A stretch of 64,000 nucleotides of DNA from Malus domestica (GCF_042453785.1 NC_091670.1:35599501-35663500), one strand, 5' to 3'; positions 1 through 11,402 are shown, counted from the first letter of the stretch. A program made the numbers and translations. The notes: generated by a model from the letters alone, not told the origin.

Positions 1-834
1 CAACATCTTTAAAACATTTCACTTTCATACCTCATATACTATTTTATTTCAAAATAATACATCCGTTAGATTTTCCATCAATTGATTTGTTAAGCGCTGA
101 CATGGCTACCACATTTGTGCCACGTGGCAATTTTTTTTTAAAAAAAACCTAAATCTTATAAAAAAATTTAAAAAAAAAGCTGAAACCTTATCCCCCCCCT
201 CTTCCTCCTCTCTTCTCCCCGCAACCCCCAAACCCACAAGCCTTATCCCCCCTCTTCCTCTCTTCTCCCCCATATTCATCTTCTTCCCCCTACAACGCAG
301 AAAAAAAAAATCCTTCAGTTCGTCTTTCCCCCTCCTCTTCCCCTCTCTTCTCCCCCATCTTCATCTTCTTCCCCCGACCCCCTACCTGCAACCCAAAAAA
401 AAAAAAAAAAACCCAGATCCCGTCTACGCCACCTTCGCCGGGTTCGTGGGGTGGGAGGAATAGGTATGGATTTAAGGAGTGGGCGGTGTGTAGATGAGGG
501 AAGAGGGTGGGTGTGGAGGGAGGGATGTGGGTTTCTGGGTAAGGTGGGTCATGGGGGAGGGAGGGTTTCCGGGGGGGCGCGTGCGCGGGGGGGGGGGTTG
601 GTATCTGGTTTAAGGGGAGGGGGTGTGAGTTTTCTTTCATGTTTTGATTTTTTTTGCCACATGGCACAAATGTGGCAACCACATCAGCACTTAACGGATA
701 AATTGATGGAAAATCTAACAAAGGTATTATTTTGAAATAAAATAGTACGTGAGGTATGAAAGTGAAATGTTTTAAAGATGTTGTATGTGGTTGTAATAGA
801 CCTCAAACCTGAGGGGTTACTATATAATTTACCC
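1..834. mobile_element. TIR DNA transposon (MULE-like), left end cut by window
   Basis: Bases 1-133 are the reverse complement of about 651-783 with few mismatches, so this is an element with long terminal inverted repeats. The right arm runs on to a plausible terminus at about 834 (ending in TTTACCCC), so the left end lies outside the window and no target duplication can be read. The interior is CT-rich on one side and G-rich on the other and has no credible gene. The overall design matches the element at 59422-60578, whose ends also begin GGGTAAA. MULE assignment is inference from that similarity. Confidence 0.7.
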
Positions 835-953
835 CAAAAAAATGTAAAAAGGGCAGGTTTTGGCCAAACTTATGAAAAGGCATTGGTAATTTCCAAAAAA
901 AAAAAAAAGGAAAAAAAAAGGCATTGATGGGCAAGTGACTTTAAATTGGAATA

Positions 954-2327
954 GAGAAATTTTATTTAAACATATCTAACTTATTTCTATATCCAGCTTA
1001 TTCTTTGCACTCATTTGATTTTTAACTAAACTATTAATATCTCTTTAAACCTAAATTAATAGCTAATATACCCCCATAAACCCAATTCAATATGTGAATT
1101 TATTTTTACACCCATTTGATTTTTAGAAGCTAAATTTGATGTGTTTAGACCTAAGTTTGCATGGTTTTCCACAACAAAAAAGTTGATAATTCAATTATTA
1201 CTTGTAGAATATGCATGCATGCTAAAAATCACTGTGAAAAGCGATGTGTATAGTTATGGGGTTGTCCTTTTGGAGATCATAACTGGGAAAAGGCCAAAGA
1301 GGGCTACCACCCCAGTGGGGAAAGCTAGTACACACATACACAAAAACTGGAGAAGGCTACCTGTTGGGAGTGGTGACAGGTTGTGTTCGGGTAAATGCTT
1401 ACCTGATTTTCTAACGGAGAAGAGTACCGCTCTTATAGCGTGGAAGCTACTACATAGATAACTTCTACCATAATTAACAGTTAGACTTGTGGTATTGAGT
1501 TAGTTTACTTGGTTTGCTTCTAGTGACAGAGGCTTTAAGTGCTTTAAGAGGAATTCAACTGGTGTCTCGTCTAATGGGTTTTAAGTGCACTTAGACATAT
1601 TAAGAATGTGTCAACTAGCACAATTTTCACCTCACTAACACAAGCCCTATAGCAACCAGTGAAAATTGTATACAAATGAAACTTCTAAAATAGAAAAGCT
1701 TGTTGATTTCTTGTGTTTGCTCAATTAACGATTTCATTCATGCATCAGTAGTGTGCTGGATTCGAGCATATTTTAACATTACAAATGCCATAAGAAACTG
1801 AACTTTCAATTAAAACAATCAGTATAAAAGTAGCGAACGAGGAGTCCACTTATGGGCAATTCAACCAGTTACTAGGTCCTTCCACACCAAACATTTTTCA
1901 TCGTTGGATGCTTTCGTTGTTGTTTTAGCTGGAAGGTAGGATGCTTTCGTTGTATTTGTTGAAAAAAATTACAGTAAAGTAACTTCTACACTCTAAAAAT
2001 TTGAAATCAAACGAACAAAAAATTCACAAATTGAGTCTTACCTTGGTTGGATGATTCAAAACTTTAAAATCATCATCCATCAATAAATAAAAAACTTATT
2101 TTTCTTTATGAGAGCTATTAGGGTTTTAGCCAGAATAAATGTAAAATAAACAAAAAGTGATCGTATGGTTTAATTATAGTGTTTGAGTTTATTTATAAAT
2201 TTGAGTTTTATTATTAATTTTATGTTGTACATAATAATAATTATGCAATAGGGTAAAATAGATAATTAACATTTAAAATTTAAATTGGGTGTAAAAATAG
2301 ATTAAATGAGTTTAAATAAAAAATTTC
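954..2327 (+). mobile_element. Pack-MULE-like element carrying a receptor-kinase exon, copy 1
   Basis: The ends are inverted (GAGAAATTTTATTTAAAC on the left; the complement of TTTAAATAAAAAATTTC on the right, about 40 bp in all). The element is flanked by the 9-bp direct repeat ATTGGAATA at 945-953 and 2328-2336. The 1.37-kb interior contains a kinase exon fragment (1206-1461) and no transposase. The same element lies inverted at 18188-19496 with a different target duplication. A 9-bp duplication plus a captured host exon is the Pack-MULE pattern. Confidence 0.85.
1206..1461 (+). pseudogene. LRR receptor-like kinase exon fragment inside Pack-MULE
   Basis: The translation contains KSDVYSYGVVLLEIITGKRP, kinase subdomain IX of plant LRR receptor-like kinases. 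The preceding EYACMLKI recalls the RGI/RGF-receptor group. Homology stops right after GKRP, and the remaining reading frame resembles nothing I know. The fragment starts at what was a splice acceptor (intact as CTGCAG in the second copy). There is no ATP loop, catalytic HRD or DFG, so it cannot encode a kinase. Confidence 0.8.
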
Positions 2328-2516
2328 ATTGGAATATTATCTTAGCATCTACGATGACGGTTAAGATGTCTTGTTATCCTGATCTCCTGGTCAACCCCAA
2401 AAAAATAATTGAGCATAAAAAAAACAAAAAAAAAGGTTATCTTGGAAAGCAACTACAACAGCTAATATAAGTAAGATAAGATTAATCGATCTAGTTAAAT
2501 TAGTGAGTAGGGGTAC

Positions 2517-2785
2517 CTGGCGTGAAGATTGAGATTTGGGATGTCAGGCCCGTAGAGGGAGGAGGACTTGATGAGGCCAAGATCAGCAGTCAATGAGTTT
2601 CCGGAGGAATCATAGTGGACGGATTGAATTTTGTATCCATACCCAACTGCTGCTTCTGCTTCTGCTTCTGCAATTGCCTTTGCAGATGATATAAGACAGA
2701 AAATAGACGAGAAGAAGAAGAAGAATGGCAGATGCAGATGATGATACATTGGCTTTGGTGGATTCGATGATCTCTTTGTTTTCAT
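2517..2785 (-). CDS. GH31 alpha-glucosidase-like gene, first exon only
   Basis: The exon starts at ATG 2785 and encodes a basic N-terminus, a hydrophobic signal-peptide core (residues about 20-36), then VGYGYKIQSVHYDSSGNSL and GPDIPNLNLHA. This is the N-terminal beta domain start of plant secreted alpha-glucosidases of family GH31 (AGLU1-like); the alternative, alpha-xylosidase, fits less well. The exon ends at a good donor (GCCAG/GTACCC at 2517/2516). No second exon is visible to the left, where two transposons occupy most of the space. Either the gene continues beyond the window through a long transposon-filled intron, or this is a broken fragment. Such enzymes release glucose from alpha-glucans in the apoplast or vacuole. 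Confidence 0.6.
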
Positions 2786-3240
2786 AACTCTTGCGTTCTT
2801 CTACTAGTTGGTCTTCTGTGGAGTCGAGACTTTTTGATGAATAATTATTTACTTTTCATTTTGCATTACATGTGTGCGGTATGTATAGCTTTCATACGTA
2901 ACCCCACGCACGCGTAGCGAGTCTCCACATCATTTGTATGGGTTTTTCCTGTGTTCTTTGGTAATTTTGTTCTTAATCATTATTATTAATTGTGAGAGTT
3001 ATCTTTAGTCCCATCCTCGCAAAGAGGATCCGGCAATAATCCCCACTTACCTTAGTCAAGCATGTCTTTTGAAAATTCTTTTTTTAGTTGGTGGGCCATT
3101 TCATAAGCTAGTGATAAGAAAAAAATTTCTTTTTTTATTATTTTCTACTGCGCACATCTAAGAGGTTTCATCGATAAATTATAAAATAGCATAAGGATAA
3201 GGTTGGAAAGAGGAATTTAGGTGGATGAGAGGGCAATAGA
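2786..3240. other. Upstream spacer of the alpha-glucosidase-like exon
   Basis: AT-rich non-coding DNA that would hold the promoter of the minus-strand exon. No clear TATA box was found. A short block near 3012-3045 resembles the GGATCC-rich repeat that follows. Confidence 0.4.
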
Positions 3241-3500
3241 CAAGGATCCTCTCCGGAGGAAAAGGATCCTAGCCGGATCTTTTTTCTGAAGATCTTAGGG
3301 ATCCTGTGATCATGAACGTTCATCCTACATCATGGGATCAATTTTCGTTAGGTAATATTTATATTTAATTTTAAATTTTAAACTTTGAAATGATTTCTGA
3401 TCACACGATATACGATGAACGGTTACGATCAAGGAATCCCTAGGATCCTCAAGAAAAGAATTTGGCAAGGATCATTTTCCCTCTTCAGGTCCTCTTTGTG
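3241..3500. mobile_element. GGATCC-rich inverted-repeat MITE
   Basis: An imperfect palindrome. The left arm (aaggatcctctcc, gatcttagggatcc, gaacgttcatc) is mirrored by the right arm (gatgaacggtt, ccctaggatcctc, gaggatccgg). Related half-elements occur at about 3012-3045 and 21590-21675. Exact termini and target duplication could not be fixed. No coding capacity. Confidence 0.5.
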
Positions 3501-3699
3501 AGGATCCGGAGAATAAATCAACCGTGTCTATTCATCGTACATCGTGAGGCTAATTTTCATTAAGTTATATGGAAGAAGTTTAAAGTTTAGGATATCATCA
3601 TATGAACTAATAAAGGTCAAGGCCAACAAAAAAGGCTCACATGGCAACAAGAAGGATCAAGCGATGAGGCCCGACGTTTAAAGCCAACTATTAAAAGAA

Positions 3700-3897
3700 C
3701 ACACAGCAATAATTTTTTTATTTATTTTTTATTTTTTTAAGTACATTTATATTTTTACATTAAGGACAGTAAGAGTTCGGTTAAGCTAACAATGAGCAGC
3801 CTAATTTGGTATCGATTTTGCCATCCACGAGATTCGAACCTAAGATCTCTCACTTGCAAGTGAAGATGAATACTACCAGACCGTAATACTGAGTGAT
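3700..3897 (-). mobile_element. tRNA-derived SINE
   Basis: Read on the minus strand it begins near CACTCAGTATTACGGTCTGG, with a box-A-like region, then a box-B-like GGTTCGAATCTC, and ends in an A-rich tail (T-run at 3711-3740 on the plus strand). The same body recurs at 11.8, 14.8, 22.1 and 27.4-28.1 kb. No flanking duplication was identified for this copy. Confidence 0.6.
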
Positions 3898-4073
3898 TTT
3901 TTTTTTAATTTTTGAACAAACGATATTATCTACTCTAAGGGAAGAGGGTGGGCTTAGTCTCACAATGTGCTAGTAATAATGTGGTTCAAATTTGACTTTG
4001 GCAAGAATCGAACATAAGACCTCTTACTTACAAGTGAAAGTGAATACCCCTAGATCATAATACTAAGTGACCA
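3898..4073 (-). mobile_element. tRNA-derived SINE, adjoining copy
   Basis: Same family as the preceding element and the same orientation, but with the variant 3' half ending in TTTGTTC plus an A-rich tail (plus strand: T-run, then gaacaaacgatattatctac). The box-B-like GTTCGATTCT is on the minus strand. It sits head-to-tail against the SINE at 3700-3897, so one may have inserted into the tail of the other. Confidence 0.6.
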
Positions 4074-4800
4074 TACAGTAAGAATATTAGAACAAAACAT
4101 TTGAAACTAAAGACAAAATTACATAAGGACTATTGACAACAGTCCTTTGACTTTGCCTTTCAAATAGAAATATAGGTTGAAAGTTGTGCATTGTTCTGGT
4201 GGTTAGAATTTTTTTTTTATTCATTATATTCTAAATTCAAACTCTAGTGTGTAATTTAGTATAGAAATATTGTTTATAATAAAAATAATAATGCTAGACA
4301 CACCCAATTTTTTAATCAAATAATGTGTTGCCAATCAATTTTTTACTTTAAGTTAGACTTTGATTAGTAATTGTAACAAAAATTTATATAGCGTAAAATG
4401 TGTCACATCATTTGGTGCTTAAATTGAGTGTATATAGTATCACTTGTTTGAGAAAATTAAGAATTAAAATAATGGTAATAAATATCATAACATTATGATT
4501 TATTACTTATTTTCTTTTAATTTTCTTGCTTTGAATATTATGATGGAAAGTAATGAAAATATTCATAAAACAAAATAAATAAATTAAAAGAAAAAGAAAG
4601 TTTGAGGATAAGCTTAGTAGACATAAAATATGTGTTGTACCAAATTGGAAATTACCAATGACAGCTCAAAAGGGCATCAAACTTATTTATTGTGGAAGGG
4701 CAATATAGTCAGAAAGAAATGGGACGAATAGTAACGGCTAGTTGGAAAAGTTGCCGTTGGATGTGGATACGTGAGAACCGGGAACAAAAAGCACGCTCTC
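4074..4800. other. AT-rich spacer upstream of VPS2.2
   Basis: Low-complexity AT-rich DNA without an ORF or recognisable repeat. The promoter-proximal part from about 4650 becomes less AT-rich as it approaches the VPS2.2 TATA box. Confidence 0.4.
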
Positions 4801-4801
4801 C

Positions 4802-4807
4802 TATAAA
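4802..4807 (+). promoter_or_regulatory. TATA box of VPS2.2
   Basis: TATAAA in the context CTCTCCTATAAAGCAG, about 125 bp upstream of the start codon. This allows transcription to start near 4835 and a leader of about 95 nt. Confidence 0.6.
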
Positions 4808-4929
4808 GCAGATTCAGAAGATTTTGCCCTGTTGTTTTGGTTTGTTTGGACTTTGTTGCCAAACTTTCTCAACTCCCCAAAAGTTCCCAAGTTCTCAACT
4901 CTGCTGGGTTCTCACTCACTCAGTCCACC

Positions 4930-7900
4930 ATGAACATCTTCAAGAAGAAGACCTCCCCCAAAGGTTTCCTCTCTCTCTAGGGTTTCATTAGTTCTTTTCA
5001 CTGATTAGGGTTTTTGCATTGCCACTGTGTTTGGTGGGTGAGGAAATGTGGAAGAAGAAATGGGTTCTTCTTATTTTTGATTCTCAGAGTTTTTGTGGGG
5101 TTTTCTAGTTTTTGCAGACTTATTATTGCTGGTTGTCTGTTTGGTTAAATTTGTGAATGCATTTGTTAAATTGGTTGTGTATTTGAACAGAGGCTCTCAG
5201 GGAAAGCAAAAGAGAAATGAGTGTTGCTACAAGAGGTGTGTTTTCTTCTCTTTATATTGTTTGAATTTGCTTCAAAATTGCTGATGATATGAAATGCTTG
5301 TTTTATTTTGTCTATTGAATCTCTGCAAATTTAGTTTCCTGTCATTTCCTTGGATTTGTGTATAAAAACGAAAAAACATGCTATCAATTGTTCCTTTTAA
5401 TTTCCATGCTTTTCATGGTTTGCTCCGTTATTTGTCGGGAATCGGAGGAGCTCAGAATCTACAATTTCTTCAATCACAAAGTTCCAAACTTTTTCAGTGT
5501 ACTGCAGCTAAAATTATGTATTACTCTTGGTTGGAGGCAACAAATTGAAACTACAACATTTAGTGGTTTAACTTGTTTTTCTACCCTGCTCCCATTTTCT
5601 CTTACAGGTATTGAACGTGAGATCGCATCTCTTCAGTTGGAGGTACATGTTACAATTACCCTGAACCTTCTGATTGATTATGTTTTCTGATGCTTCCCTC
5701 AGCGTCCTCATTGTTTCTGCATTTCAGGAGAGGAAATTAGTGGCGGAGATCAAGAAAACGGCTAAAACTGGTAACGAGGCAAGTTTACTATTCCGTTTAA
5801 GTTACTCTTTCCTCGTACTAGTTAATATGGGAATTAGCTGTATTCACTTCCAAGGGGCGATCGGCCTCATCGTATAGGTTTGCAACCTTGAAGATCAAAA
5901 GTATGCAGCTCAACATATTTTTCACAATATGATTTGGATGTGTTGATTAGTATTACCTTACCACGTCTTTTGAATCTAGTTCTTTTATTTCAACCATTTG
6001 ACTTTTAAGACAATTTCATGCACGTAGATTGATGCCGGAGTAGCCATCCAAAACTATATTAGGAGAAAACTAACCTACATAAATTTGCTCCATTACCGAT
6101 ACATTACCAAACTGAGCTGACTTGTTTTCCAATGTTACTCTGTGGAATTTGACAAACTATGAGAGGATGATCCTTTACACGAATAGATACTGCATACCGC
6201 ATACTATATGTAGATGGATGAATGTTCTGCAGGTTAGCTTGTGCAGTAAGCTGGCAAAACCCTGTCAGTCATGTTGTTGGACCTAATCATTCATTTTTAA
6301 CATTGAATTATCAACAAGTTTTATCCAGGCTGCCACCAAAATCCTTGCTCGTCAACTCGTTAGACTACGTCAACAGATTACTAACTTGCAAGGAAGTCGT
6401 GCCCAAATAAGAGGTGTAGCTACCCATACACAGGTCAGCATTGTATGCTTTGAATTAAGTTAAAAGATTATGATAGGCGAGCAACTGTCTGAGTGTCGGT
6501 ATCCTTGCAATATGTTTGCAGGCATTGTATGCAAGCACTTCTATTTCCACAGGCATGAAAGGTGCAACTAAAGCAATGGTGGCAATGAACAAGGTATAGA
6601 TATCAAGAGAATTTCAGATGATTAAAAATTTGCAGATTTACTAGTTATTACCATGTAATAGTCCTTTAAACTTTATTATTATTAATTGATTTTCTTATTT
6701 GGAATCATCTAGACCAGCTCTTGGAATTAACCAAGTATTGTTGTCATTATCTATTTCTCTTTTCAGCAAATGGAACCTGCAAAACAAGTTAAAGTGATCA
6801 GAGAATTCCAGAAGCAGGCAGCACAAATGGATATGACGGTAATACTTATAGTTTCTGGTAATAATTTCTTGGTTAATTCAATGTTGGTTTTAATCAAATG
6901 AACACACAACTTGAACCTACCATGTCCGAAGGAAATTACGCTCGCCATTTTCCTCCCTGATTGTTCTACTGTCATGTTCGAGAATGCACATGTGTAAAAT
7001 ATGACATCCTATTGTCATCTATGCGCATATGTGTAAAATATGACATCCTATTGTCATCTATGCAGATAGAAATGATGTCAGAGTCTATTGATGAAACCTT
7101 GGACAAAGATGAGGCTGAAGAGGAAACAGAGGAGCTCACCAACCAGGTGGAGTATCGGCATCCTTATAGTAGTTTTGTTTTTCTTGTACAGGTATATCAG
7201 CATTATCTTATTAATCCAGAACTCAAATATTTCATTTTTCAGGTGCTCGATGAGATTGGTGTTGATATTGCATCGCAGGTTGGTGCTTTGAGATTGATAG
7301 CTCACATGAGTTTGCTTGTTTTTCTTTTTTGTTTTAAACCAACTACTGCTTTTTGATTCTTGTTCTCGTTCCTTACAGTTATCTTCAGCTCCAAAAGGCA
7401 GAATTGCATCGAGAACTACTGTAAATGTAGCTCCGAGGAATGCTGAAAATGTCGCTTCAAGGAATGCTGCTGAAAATGTAGCTTCAAGGAATGCTGAAAA
7501 TGTAGCTCCAAAGAATGCTGCAAATGTTGTTAACAGGTATGTTCATTGACTATTAGAAACACCAAATGATTTTTCCTTCTTTAGAACTCAGTAATTTGTG
7601 TCATGATTAGGATTTCAGAAGTTTATATTTTGTATTTAGCAGTGGACTGAATTGTTTGATTTTTCGAAGTGAAAAGCACCTGTACTGAAAATGATTCATA
7701 AGCGCGTAAGAAAGTAGATGGACATAACAGGTTGACATTACTTTTCTACATAGAAGGCATCATCATATTTTTACACGAAACTGTTGCCAACAGGTTGACT
7801 TTTTTTTTAAATTAAAGGCATCATCAGATATTTACACTAAACTGTTGCTAACTTGCCTTAATAAACCAGTATTGCTTGAGTCAAATTCAGAAGATTGCTC

Positions 7901-8862
7901 ACATCATCAGTACCTTTGAGAGGGCTTAAGCATGTCTATAGTTCACGACCGTTTTGGCGTGGTTTTCATAGAGTTGGTGCATTGTATCATATTGAAAGGT
8001 TACCTACAGTTGACTTTTTTCCTTATTTTGATAGATTGTTGTAGTAAAATGCTAGCATGAAGTAGGTGGACACAACAGGTTGATTTTTATAAACAAAAGG
8101 CATCATCAGATTTCTGTGAGAGTCTTCTGCCAACTTTCCATGATTAATTATCATTGCTCGAGTTTGAGTCGTAACTTGAAGAATGATTGTTCACATAGTC
8201 GATACCATTGAGGGGGTTAAGCATATCTCACATAGTCGATACCATTGAGGGGGTTAAGCATATCTCACATAGTCGATACCATTGAGGGGGTTAAGCATAT
8301 CTGATGGTATCACTGAAGTTTGAAATTATTGACTTCCTTTCATATTTGGGTAGATGCTTTGAAAGCTGATTTGGTGCCAGGAAATTGATCAAAAAGCCCA
8401 TGTTTTGAAATTATTGATTTTCATTCGTTTTGGTTTTGTTTTGAAATCACGTTTGGATTGGATATTTTATTAGATTCAATGTATGTTGAAGTAAGAAATG
8501 AATCCCAACTTTCAAATTATGTGCAACTGGAAAGGATATTGAGTCATGAAGAAAACTTATTTCTTTCAGTTTCCACAAGTTAGTAGGATTGGACGGGATT
8601 CCTTCATGACTAATGCATACCTTCAAAGGTATCATTAGATTTCTACGACAAACTGTTGCCAACTTGCCATGATAAACTAGTATTGATTGAGTTTGAGTCG
8701 TAAGTAGAAGAATAATATATGCTCACATGATCAAAACCATTCTGGTCCGTTTTCATGTGGTTTCCATATAATATCTAACATTCTATCTTAACTGTATGCA
8801 GTTCTGAATCATCTGACGTTGAGGATCTTGAGAAGAGGTTGGCCTCTCTGCGACGTTTGTGA
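4930..8862 (+). CDS. VPS2.2: ESCRT-III subunit VPS2.2 (VPS2 homolog 2 / CHMP2 family)
   Basis: Eleven exons: 4930-4963, 5191-5235, 5608-5642, 5728-5778, 6329-6433, 6522-6593, 6767-6838, 7066-7146, 7243-7278, 7379-7536 and 8802-8862. They join in phase to 249 residues. The basic N-terminus (MNIFKKKTSP), the helical Snf7 core (RGIEREIASLQLEERKL, MKGATKAMVAMNK, DETLDKDEAEEETEE) and a C-terminal MIM1 motif (DLEKRLASLRRL) identify a VPS2-type ESCRT-III protein. The family polymerises on endosomal membranes and recruits the ATPase VPS4 through MIM1 for multivesicular-body sorting. The acidic and basic patches are intact, so it should be functional. Oddities: exon 4 ends at a GC donor (GAG/GCAAGT), and exon 10 encodes four to five copies of an NVA(S/P)(R/K)NA(E) repeat between core and MIM1, absent from the Arabidopsis protein as I recall it. 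Confidence 0.93.
6989..7065 (+). repeat. 39-bp tandem duplication at the exon 8 acceptor
   Basis: gtgtaaaatatgacatcc... starts at 6992 and again at 7031. The first copy ends in ctatgcgc, the second in ctatgcag, so only the second supplies the splice acceptor used before exon 8 of VPS2.2. Confidence 0.85.
7740..8780 (+). repeat. Degenerate long-period repeats in VPS2.2 intron 10
   Basis: Blocks such as 'aggcatcatcaga', 'aaactgttgccaacttgcc' and 'gagtttgagtcgtaa' recur near 7760, 7820, 8100 and 8630. The intron therefore grew by several rounds of local duplication of a unit of about 300 bp. It includes the exact 37-bp triplication listed separately. No ORF is present. Confidence 0.6.
8191..8301 (+). 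repeat. Perfect 37-bp tandem repeat, three copies
   Basis: The unit beginning tcacatagtcgataccatt and ending aagcatatc occurs at 8191, 8228 and 8265 with no differences seen. It lies in intron 10 of VPS2.2. Confidence 0.9.
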
Positions 8863-9831
8863 TCCTGTTAAGCATGCGGTGCGCAGATCCCGATCATCAT
8901 AATCATAGTACATCTGTTCGTGTAAATTTAATCAAATTACAAAGCAAAACCATATAAAAGAAGAATATATTGTAATAATAGTAGGATTCCCTGGATGACA
9001 TATTTGTTTCAGCAACTATTTGGATTGGATGGAGACGCCTTCTACCATATAACGAAGTTGTTAGTTTTCATGACACGGTGGTGCCAAACATATTTGCTTT
9101 CTTTCACACTCTCTCTGTTCTAAACATTTGTTGTCACTGTGATCATGTTACCATATTTGCTTTCTTTCTATTTTATTTTATTTTTCTGAAAACTTGAACA
9201 AAAATTTGTAGCAGGTGGTCAATATTTAAACTTTGGTAGGCCAACCATGGCAAACTACTGTGGTATGTCAATTTTGGGTAGAAATTGCTAGGAAGCCATT
9301 AACTAACGTGCGATTAACATCAAATGGCTTGTTTGAACAGTCCCATCTTTTTTCTTTTTTTTTTTAATTACGAGTGATATTAGTTATCTAAGCTAGACTA
9401 AATAGAGGGCTAATTAAGGTGGCCAACCTTGGCAACTAAGTATGAGCTCATTTTGTTGTGCTTTTTAAATGATTGAAAGCGTTTTTAGAGAAAATATTTT
9501 TTGGGTTTTAAAAGCACTTTAAGTGCTTTCAGGAAGCACTTTTAAGTGCTTTTTTTTTCAGGATTTACTAGTATTCTTACCAAGGATTGTTTTTAAAAAT
9601 ATTTCACCAAAAACTTTTTCAGTCATTTTAAAAACACATCCAAATAAGCTCTATATTAATCGGAAGGAGCGCTAATTTTTACATTAGCTCTCCTACTTCA
9701 ACATGAAATTTACAAAATTGAAAAGGGGTTATTGATGAAGACATGATATTGCGATTCCTCATTACATTAAGGGGAAAAAAGGAATATGATATTTGAAAGC
9801 AGAGAACACAGTTCACGGTTTGATTGCTTGT
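8863..9831. other. 3' regions between VPS2.2 and CYP716A copy 1
   Basis: Convergent intergenic spacer holding the 3' UTRs of both neighbours. A short palindromic stretch at about 9510-9560 (AAGCACTT/AAGTGCTT blocks) is a common plant repeat. No further gene seen. Confidence 0.5.
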
Positions 9832-11402
9832 CTAGTGACGTCGAAGGCGAACTGGAAGCCCTTTCTCTGGTGTTGGCATCATATCACCTGTGATCTTCTC
9901 CTTGGGAAACAGAACTTCCCATTCGAACCTCTTCACCACGTTGTGAACGAAAGTGAGTATCGCTAGACGAGCGTACTCTTTCCCGGGGCACATTCTTGGC
10001 CCTCCTCCAAATGGAACAAGTGTGAAAGCCGGGAATGCGTTTAGGTCCTCATATCTTGATGGATCAAACTTTTCGGGGTTGGGGAAGTACTGTGGGTTCA
10101 TGTTTGTTGTACTCACTGTCCAATATACCTTCCAGCCCTTCGGGATGGTGTAACCTGCGTAGGTAAAATCTGTCAAGGCCTCTCTAAATGTCCCCTGAAG
10201 TGGCGGTGTGAATCTCATCACTTCATACAACACATTCCACGAGTACTTCATTTTGTTGATGTCTTCCCACTCCAAAAAGTCTCCTGGCTTCTTCGAGTCT
10301 GCAATCTCCTTGTGCTCTGAATTCAACAAGAAAAATCAAATTTTAGCACCAAAAAAATGTGACCAATATTCCCCAAGTTCAATAGGCAAGACCAAAATTA
10401 ATGAAATGAAGTAGAAATGTTAAGTTGGAGTGGTTGGTAATTACCAGCTAGGACCTTGGCATAAATGTCTGGCCTCTCTCCAACATATTTCATGAAGAAA
10501 GTCATAGCAGTGGCCACAGTGCTATATCCTGCAGTCAATAAACCCATGATCTTGTCTGCAACCTCAGCCTCGGGCATGTGTTTACCGGATGGATCACTAG
10601 CCACGATCATATGTGACAATATATCATGCATGGGACCTCCTGCGGCCATTGCAGCCTTCTTCTCCTGAATCACAATCCTCAACTCCTTTCGCAGCGCGTC
10701 GGCTGCTTTGGTTGCCTTATAGAATGTTGTTCCTGGGAAGTTGATAATAAGTGAATGCATCCCAACAGTAACATCATCAAAATTGCTCACCAGCCTTGCA
10801 ATTCGCTCGGAATCGTCGATCCCCAAGAAGAATCTGCAGGCAAGACTTAGAGTGAGTGTCTTGGCCAAAGGGTAGACCTTGACCTCATCTTTGCCTTCCC
10901 AATAGGCCTTCATCTGCTCCTGAGTGATAGAGTCCATTTTCCCCAAGTACCTCACCAATGCTTCCGGCTTCAAAAACCCCGGCGATCTTATAACTTTCGA
11001 TTCTTCATCGCGAGAAGGTTGTGCCACAGCGGGGGCAGCAGAAGCAGTGGGGGCGGCAGCCTTGTATGATCGAAACATCTTTTGCATCGAATGTGGTCGA
11101 AAAGCTGTGAAGTACTTTTGTTCATTGGAGAACAGAAATTTGTGTCCACTAGGACCACAGATCACTGCAGTTTTCTCTCCAAGAATATAGGTCTTGAAGA
11201 TGTCAGGAGAGTACTTCCTCATCCTCTTGAACACAAAATTTTCCGGCTTCCCGAACAAGAACTCGATTGATTCACCCACAATAGGCCACCCCATGCTCCC
11301 TGGTGGAAGATTTTTTCCATCATCTGATTTGCCCTTGAGTGCAAAGATGGTAAAGGCTAAGAAAGCAGCACCCACAGAAAATATAAGGTAAAGGGTCTCC
11401 AT
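9832..11402 (-). CDS. CYP716A: Cytochrome P450 CYP716A, probable beta-amyrin/triterpene C-28 oxidase, copy 1
   Basis: Two exons, 11402-10445 and 10316-9832, join to 480 residues. An N-terminal membrane anchor (residues about 4-24) is followed by the proline hinge LPPGSMGWP, the I-helix motif AGYSTVA, ExxR (EVMR), FDPSRY and the haem loop [19 protein letters not shown] with the Cys ligand. The whole sequence matches CYP716A enzymes. In Rosaceae these oxidise alpha-amyrin, beta-amyrin and lupeol at C-28 to ursolic, oleanolic and betulinic acids on the ER membrane; the exact product specificity cannot be read from sequence. METLYL was chosen as start because copy 2 starts the same way; an in-frame ATG ten codons upstream (11432) lies in the leader. 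It forms a tandem pair with 15086-16895, same strand. It differs in having no second intron and an alanine-rich insertion of three residues (ASA) near residue 115. Confidence 0.93.

Noticed and set aside
290..735. Overlapping Pro-rich and Gly-rich ORFs on opposite strands
   Set aside because: Both lie in the CT-rich/G-rich interior of the TIR element 1-834; simple-sequence artefacts.
8191..8301. CRISPR-like direct repeats
   Set aside because: Three contiguous identical 37-bp units without spacers, in a plant intron; a simple tandem repeat.
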